Source of the DNA: Prevotella sp.
GTDB taxonomy: Bacteria > Bacteroidota > Bacteroidia > Bacteroidales > Bacteroidaceae
Assembly (NCBI GenBank): GCA_022511055.1
Contig: JAFLSH010000122.1
Coordinates: 1-8,864 of the forward strand
Reading direction: 5' to 3'
DNA: 8,864 nucleotides
Shown here: positions 5,762 through 8,864 of the stretch, one piece after another
Layout: each line of letters begins with the position of its first letter
Numbering within the stretch: position 1 is the stretch's first letter
Notes under the pieces: model-generated
Seen by the model: the letters and a program-made list of their open reading frames with translations, nothing else
Database searches by the model: none
Told to the model about the DNA's origin: nothing
Translations under genes and position numbers: made by a program

Positions 5762-6809
5762 CCGTGATGGTACACTCATCCGCGAGCCTGCCGATGAACA
5801 GATTGACTCGTTCAGCAAGCTATGCTTCACTGAGGGAGTGTTCCGCAACCTGACGTTCATCCGCCAGCACACGGACTATCGCTTTGTCATGGTCAGCAAC
5901 CAAGACGGTCTGGGAACGGATTCGTTCCCGGAAGATACCTTCTGGCCTGTTCACAACTTCATCCTGCAAACGTTCAGGAGCGAAGGCGTTGAATTTGATG
6001 AACAGCTGATAGACCGCCACTTCCCGGAAGACAATGCCCCCACGAGGAAACCCGGCACGGGAATGGTGGAGAAGTACATGGCCGACAGCGATTACGACCT
6101 GGAGAACAGCTACGTCATCGGCGACCGTGAGACTGATGCCGAGTTTGCCCGCAACATTGGCTGCCGCTCGCTGATACTGGGCCGCAACGGCATGACATGG
6201 GATAAGATAGCCGAAATCCTGTTTGCCGGCGAGCGCACCGCCGAGGTGCGCCGCACCACCCGCGAAACGGATATCTGCGTGAAAATCTGCTTAGACGGCT
6301 CCGGCCAGTGCAACATCCACACCGGGCTGGGCTTCTTTGACCACATGCTTGAGCAGATAGGCAAGCACGGCATGATAGACCTTACCATAGAGTGTAACGG
6401 TGACTTGGCCGTTGACGAACATCACACCATCGAAGACACCGCACTGGCCCTGGGCGAGTGTCTGCTCAAGGCGCTGGGCGACAAGCGCGGCATTGAGCGC
6501 TACGGCTACTCGCTGCCCATGGATGACTGTCTGGCGCAGGTCTGCCTCGACTTCGGGGGGCGCCCATGGCTGGTCTGGAATGCAGAGTTCCACCGCGAGC
6601 ATGTCGGCGATATGCCAACGGAGATGTTCCTGCACTTCTTCAAGAGCCTCAGCGATGCCGCCCGCATGAATCTGAACATCCGCGCCGAGGGGCAGAACGA
6701 ACACCACAAGATAGAGGGCATCTTCAAGGCGCTGGCAAGGGCTCTGAAAATGGCTGTGCGCCGCGATATATACCACTACGAACTGCCCTCAACCAAAGGA
6801 ACACTTTAA
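5736..6809 (+). CDS. hisB: Bifunctional histidinol-phosphatase / imidazoleglycerol-phosphate dehydratase
   Basis: 357 residues, close to the 355 of E. coli HisB, carrying steps 6 and 8 of histidine biosynthesis. The N-terminal HAD phosphatase domain (1-165) has FIDRDGT (D9, D11), VSNQDG (S54), RKP (K105) and GDRETD (D130). The C-terminal dehydratase domain (about 170-357) has GFFDHMLEQIGKHG (199-212), DEHHTIED (227-234) and EGQNEHHKIEGIF (318-330), the paired His/Glu motifs that bind Mn2+, and ends with the family's PSTKGTL. Both domains look active. The zinc-loop cysteines known from E. coli HisB-N (C93, C101, C103) are replaced here (LIDRHFPEDNAPTRKP, 91-106), which I believe is common to Bacteroidetes HisB. 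The start overlaps the upstream membrane-protein gene by 26 bp; ansA follows 16 bp after the stop. No other his gene is present. Confidence 0.95.
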   Translation: MKKRILFIDRDGTLIREPADEQIDSFSKLCFTEGVFRNLTFIRQHTDYRFVMVSNQDGLGTDSFPEDTFWPVHNFILQTFRSEGVEFDEQLIDRHFPEDNAPTRKPGTGMVEKYMADSDYDLENSYVIGDRETDAEFARNIGCRSLILGRNGMTWDKIAEILFAGERTAEVRRTTRETDICVKICLDGSGQCNIHTGLGFFDHMLEQIGKHGMIDLTIECNGDLAVDEHHTIEDTALALGECLLKALGDKRGIERYGYSLPMDDCLAQVCLDFGGRPWLVWNAEFHREHVGDMPTEMFLHFFKSLSDAARMNLNIRAEGQNEHHKIEGIFKALARALKMAVRRDIYHYELPSTKGTL

Positions 6810-6825
6810 CAGAAACGAAACAGTT

Positions 6826-7887
6826 ATGCAGCGGAAAGTTCTACTCATCTACACTGGCGGTACTATCGGCATGAATCGCAACCCGCACACCGGGCTGCTT
6901 GAGCCGTTTGACTTTGAGCATCTGCTGATTCGGGTGCCTGAGTTAGAGCAGTTCGACACAAAGATAGATACCTATCAGTTCCAGCCGCCTATTGACTCAA
7001 GCAATATGTCGCCTGCGCGGTGGACTGACCTCTCACACTGCATAGCAGACCACTATGCCGACTATGATGGCTTTGTCGTCCTGCACGGTACAGACACCAT
7101 GGCATACACGGCATCGGCGCTGAGCTACATGCTGGAAAACCTGACAAAGCCGGTCATCATCACGGGCAGCCAGCTGCCCATTGGCCAGCTGCGCACAGAC
7201 GGCAAGGAAAATCTGATTACGAGCATAGAGATTGCGGCAAGTTGCAATGAACAGGGGCACGCGCTGGTGCCAGAGGTGGGCATATACTTCAACTCACGCC
7301 TGCTGCGCGGCAACCGCACCACCAAGCAGAGCGCCGAGGAGTTCAATGCCTTCGAGTCGTTCAACTATCCCCATCTGGTCGATGCGGGGGTCAACATCAC
7401 CTACCACCGTGAGCGCATGCTGAAGCCCGACTTCAGCCGCCCCATGACCCCTCACTTCCGGCTCGACAACAATGTCATCATCTTCTCGCTCTTTCCCGGC
7501 ATACGCGAAGACCTGATTCGGCATATCATCCACACGCCCAACCTGAAAGCCATTGTCATGCGCACCTTCGGCAGCGGCAACGCCCCGCAAAGCCCGTGGC
7601 TGCTCAATGCCCTGAAGGAAGGCACGCGCAACGGCAAGGTGATTGTGAACATCAGCCAGTGCATGCAGGGAGCCGTGGAGATGGGCCGTTACGACAGTGG
7701 CTACCATCTGCAAGAGGCGGGCGTTGTCAGCGGGCATGACTCAACGGTGGAGAGTGCCGTCACCAAACTGATGTTTCTGCAAAGCCACTACCCTGACAGC
7801 CCCGATACCGTGCGGCAACTCATGACACAGAGCCTGCGCGGCGAAATCACCGTCGCACAAGACACATACGTTGCACAAGACACATAG
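6826..7887 (+). CDS. ansA: Type I (cytoplasmic) L-asparaginase
   Basis: 353-residue enzyme hydrolysing L-asparagine to aspartate and ammonia, closely resembling E. coli AnsA throughout. The first catalytic threonine lies in YTGGTIGM (T13). The second triad sits in LHGTDTMAYTASALS (T89, D90), with the supporting lysine in RGNRTTK (K167). The segment NISQCMQGAV holds a cysteine (C279) in the position of the allosteric asparagine-binding C273 of the E. coli enzyme, so similar asparagine activation is likely. There is no signal peptide, supporting a cytoplasmic type I enzyme. The family normally ends near LRGEITxxD; here two copies of VAQDT (343-347, 349-353) follow, encoded by an 18-bp tandem duplication. 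It lies 16 bp after hisB and is probably cotranscribed with it. No Shine-Dalgarno sequence is visible. Confidence 0.95.
   Translation: MQRKVLLIYTGGTIGMNRNPHTGLLEPFDFEHLLIRVPELEQFDTKIDTYQFQPPIDSSNMSPARWTDLSHCIADHYADYDGFVVLHGTDTMAYTASALSYMLENLTKPVIITGSQLPIGQLRTDGKENLITSIEIAASCNEQGHALVPEVGIYFNSRLLRGNRTTKQSAEEFNAFESFNYPHLVDAGVNITYHRERMLKPDFSRPMTPHFRLDNNVIIFSLFPGIREDLIRHIIHTPNLKAIVMRTFGSGNAPQSPWLLNALKEGTRNGKVIVNISQCMQGAVEMGRYDSGYHLQEAGVVSGHDSTVESAVTKLMFLQSHYPDSPDTVRQLMTQSLRGEITVAQDTYVAQDT
7852..7887 (+). repeat. 18-bp tandem duplication at the ansA stop
   Basis: Two adjacent 18-bp copies (7852-7869 and 7870-7887) differ at 2 positions. The first ends TAC (Tyr) and the second TAG (stop), so one base change at the copy border decides whether the protein ends or reads six residues further. 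Confidence 0.85.
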
Positions 7888-7890
7888 ACC

Positions 7891-8012
7891 GGGGGAGCAA
7901 AAGGCAGAACAAGCGCCGCCCGTACCTCCCCCCACAGAACAAATAAACACAGAAAATCATTAACCCGTGTCTGATAAACGCTTGTTCAGACCGCAAACTC
8001 CCAAAGTTGGGA
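7891..8012 (+). other. ansA-rubrerythrin intergenic region with two small inverted repeats
   Basis: GGGGGAG (7891-7897) can pair with CTCCCCC (7926-7932) across a 28-nt loop just after the ansA stop. It has no U-tract and is at best a weak terminator. TCCCAA-AG-TTGGGA (7999-8012) is a perfect 6-bp inverted repeat ending 15 nt before the rubrerythrin ATG, a position suited to an operator or a leader hairpin. No TAnnTTTG box is visible between the two genes, so rubrerythrin may be read from an atypical promoter or through from upstream. Confidence 0.4.
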
Positions 8013-8027
8013 ACTAAAAAAACAATT

Positions 8028-8570
8028 ATGAAATCACTAAAAGGAACAAAAACCGAGAAGAATCTGCAAGAGGCATTTGCAGGTGAGTCAATGGCCCGCA
8101 ACAAGTACACGTACTGGGCTTCAAAGGCCAAGAAAGATGGCTATGTACAGATTGCCGCTATCTTTGAAGAGACAGCTGCCAACGAGAAGGAGCATGCCAA
8201 GATGTGGTTTAAGCTGCTGGAAGGCGGCGCCATCAAGGGCACTGAGGAAAACCTCGAGGCTGCTGCCGGCGGCGAGAACTTCGAGTGGACTGACATGTAT
8301 GCACGCATGGCTCGTGAGGCCCGCGAAGAAGGCTTCGTAGAGATTGCCGAGAAGTTCGAAGCCGTTGCCGCCATCGAGAAAGTCCACGAAGAGCGCTATC
8401 GCAAGCTGCTCGACAACGTGCGCAAGGAATGTGTATTCTCTAAAGACGGTGATGTCATCTGGCAATGCACCAACTGCGGCCACATCGTCGTTGGCAAGAA
8501 AGCACCCGAGGAGTGTCCTGTCTGCAACCACCCACAGGCATACTTCCAGATTAAGCCTGAGAACTACTAA
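8028..8570 (+). CDS. rbr: Rubrerythrin (NADH-linked peroxide reductase)
   Basis: 180-residue non-heme iron protein that reduces hydrogen peroxide in the cytoplasm of anaerobes, using electrons passed through its rubredoxin-like domain. The N-terminal ferritin-like four-helix bundle (1-135) carries the diiron ligands: E20 (AGESMARNKY), E53 and H56 (NEKEH), E97 with E100/E101 (REAREE), and E117 with H120 (IEKVH). The C-terminal rubredoxin domain has two knuckles, CTNC (C147, C150) and CPVC (C163, C166), for the Fe(SCys)4 centre. Length and ligands match classical rubrerythrin, so it should be fully functional. I choose the ATG at 8028; the upstream in-frame TTG at 8007 lies inside the inverted repeat and adds residues not expected in the family. 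The gene appears monocistronic, closed by a long hairpin. Confidence 0.96.
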   Translation: MKSLKGTKTEKNLQEAFAGESMARNKYTYWASKAKKDGYVQIAAIFEETAANEKEHAKMWFKLLEGGAIKGTEENLEAAAGGENFEWTDMYARMAREAREEGFVEIAEKFEAVAAIEKVHEERYRKLLDNVRKECVFSKDGDVIWQCTNCGHIVVGKKAPEECPVCNHPQAYFQIKPENY

Positions 8571-8578
8571 GCAGTTAT

Positions 8579-8641
8579 TTACCACTATTACCACTCTTTG
8601 CCGTTACCATGAATAGCGGCGAAAGGTGGTAATAGTGGTAA
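8579..8641. terminator. Long hairpin after rubrerythrin, probable terminator or repeat element
   Basis: TTACCACTATTACCAC (8579-8594) pairs perfectly with 8626-8641. The stem continues through TCTTTGCCG (8595-8603) against 8617-8625 with one mismatch and two G-U pairs, giving about 25 bp around a 13-nt loop. No run of Ts follows, so it may stop transcription inefficiently or mainly protect the 3' end of the message. Internally the left arm contains TTACCA twice, 9 bp apart, and the loop a third copy, hinting at repeat origin. Confidence 0.65.
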
Positions 8642-8664
8642 TTATTAGGTCTAAGTGCAACTTT

Positions 8665-8696
8665 ATAGGGGCAAATTGTACATGCCCTTATCTTTT
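8665..8696 (+). terminator. Intrinsic terminator candidate facing the convergent gene
   Basis: ATAGGGGCA (8665-8673) pairs with TGCCCTTAT (8683-8691), 9 bp including one G-U, loop 9 nt, followed by CTTTT on the plus strand. It fits a plus-strand terminator after rubrerythrin. On the minus strand the same hairpin follows the partial gene's stop by 4 nt but lacks a U-tract. Confidence 0.5.
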
Positions 8697-8864
8697 ACCG
8701 CTTTGCTCCAAACAAATAATGGCCGAGGAAAGGGCTCAAGCGGATTAACTCACTCACAAGAAGAGACATGGCAACCACCATTACGGCAATGCCAACACCA
8801 ATCACCAATCCTATAGGCTTATTATCATATACACCTAAAAACTGCCCTAACGATACAAGGTCTT
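8695..8864 (-). CDS. C-terminal end of an unrecognised membrane protein (partial)
   Basis: An open frame enters from the right edge on the minus strand and ends with TAA at 8697-8695; the last 55 residues are visible (DLVSLGQFLGVYDNKP... to ...LFGAKR). A strongly hydrophobic segment (IGLVIGVGIAVMVVAMSLLV, residues 17-36) is followed by SELIRLSPFLGHYLFGAKR, so the product ends with a membrane helix and a short basic tail. The family cannot be recognised from this fragment. The gene is convergent with rubrerythrin; two hairpins lie between them. The start and most of the protein are outside the window. The hydrophobic pattern and the codon-like composition make it a real gene rather than a shadow frame, since no competing gene covers the stretch. 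Confidence 0.7.
   Translation of the reverse strand, partial: DLVSLGQFLGVYDNKPIGLVIGVGIAVMVVAMSLLVSELIRLSPFLGHYLFGAKR

Overview
The window looks like a piece of a Bacteroidales chromosome, most likely Prevotella or a close relative. Three things point there. Putative promoters carry the Bacteroidetes -7 element TAnnTTTG (356-363 on +, 4828-4835 on +, 4814-4807 on -). Most genes have A/T-rich leaders without a Shine-Dalgarno sequence. Several proteins belong to families typical of this phylum: DUF4421, DUF1460 and a bifunctional HisB carrying the motif FPEDNAPTRKP. No rRNA, tRNA, CRISPR array, transposase or phage gene is visible.

Layout. 1-392 is an AT-rich gene-free stretch with two small palindromes, a degenerate 21-22 bp periodicity and a promoter. 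393-1015 (+) is a two-gene, AT-rich toxin-antitoxin cassette: an unclassified 72-aa antitoxin candidate followed, with ATGA overlap, by a PIN-domain nuclease. 1016-1409 is gene-free but structured: a 145-bp imperfect palindrome (1024-1168) followed by six 21-22 bp tandem repeats (1245-1371). 1410-4776 (-) is a tight four-gene operon, in transcription order: a Gfo/Idh/MocA oxidoreductase, a DUF4421 outer-membrane barrel candidate, a DUF1460 NlpC/P60-type cell-wall amidase and a DUF1232/YkvA small membrane protein. 4807-4840 is a compact divergent promoter region. 4865-7887 (+) is a second operon: an unrecognised six-helix membrane protein, hisB (histidine biosynthesis) and ansA (cytoplasmic L-asparaginase). 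8028-8570 (+) is rubrerythrin (peroxide defence). A long hairpin (8579-8641) and a second one (8665-8691) separate it from a convergent gene, of which only the last 55 codons are present (8695-8864, -).

How the genes may work together. The minus-strand operon reads as a cell-envelope unit: an outer-membrane protein, a periplasmic enzyme acting on MurNAc-L-Ala, an inner-membrane protein and a cytosolic sugar-type dehydrogenase. Joint action in muropeptide salvage or envelope maintenance is inferred from gene order and families only. The plus-strand operon joins a histidine-biosynthetic enzyme to an asparagine-degrading one, with no other his gene in view. The toxin-antitoxin cassette, with its different base composition and flanking repeats, looks like an acquired accessory insert. 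The best candidates for something undescribed are the four-gene envelope operon and the palindrome plus 21-bp array next to the toxin-antitoxin cassette.
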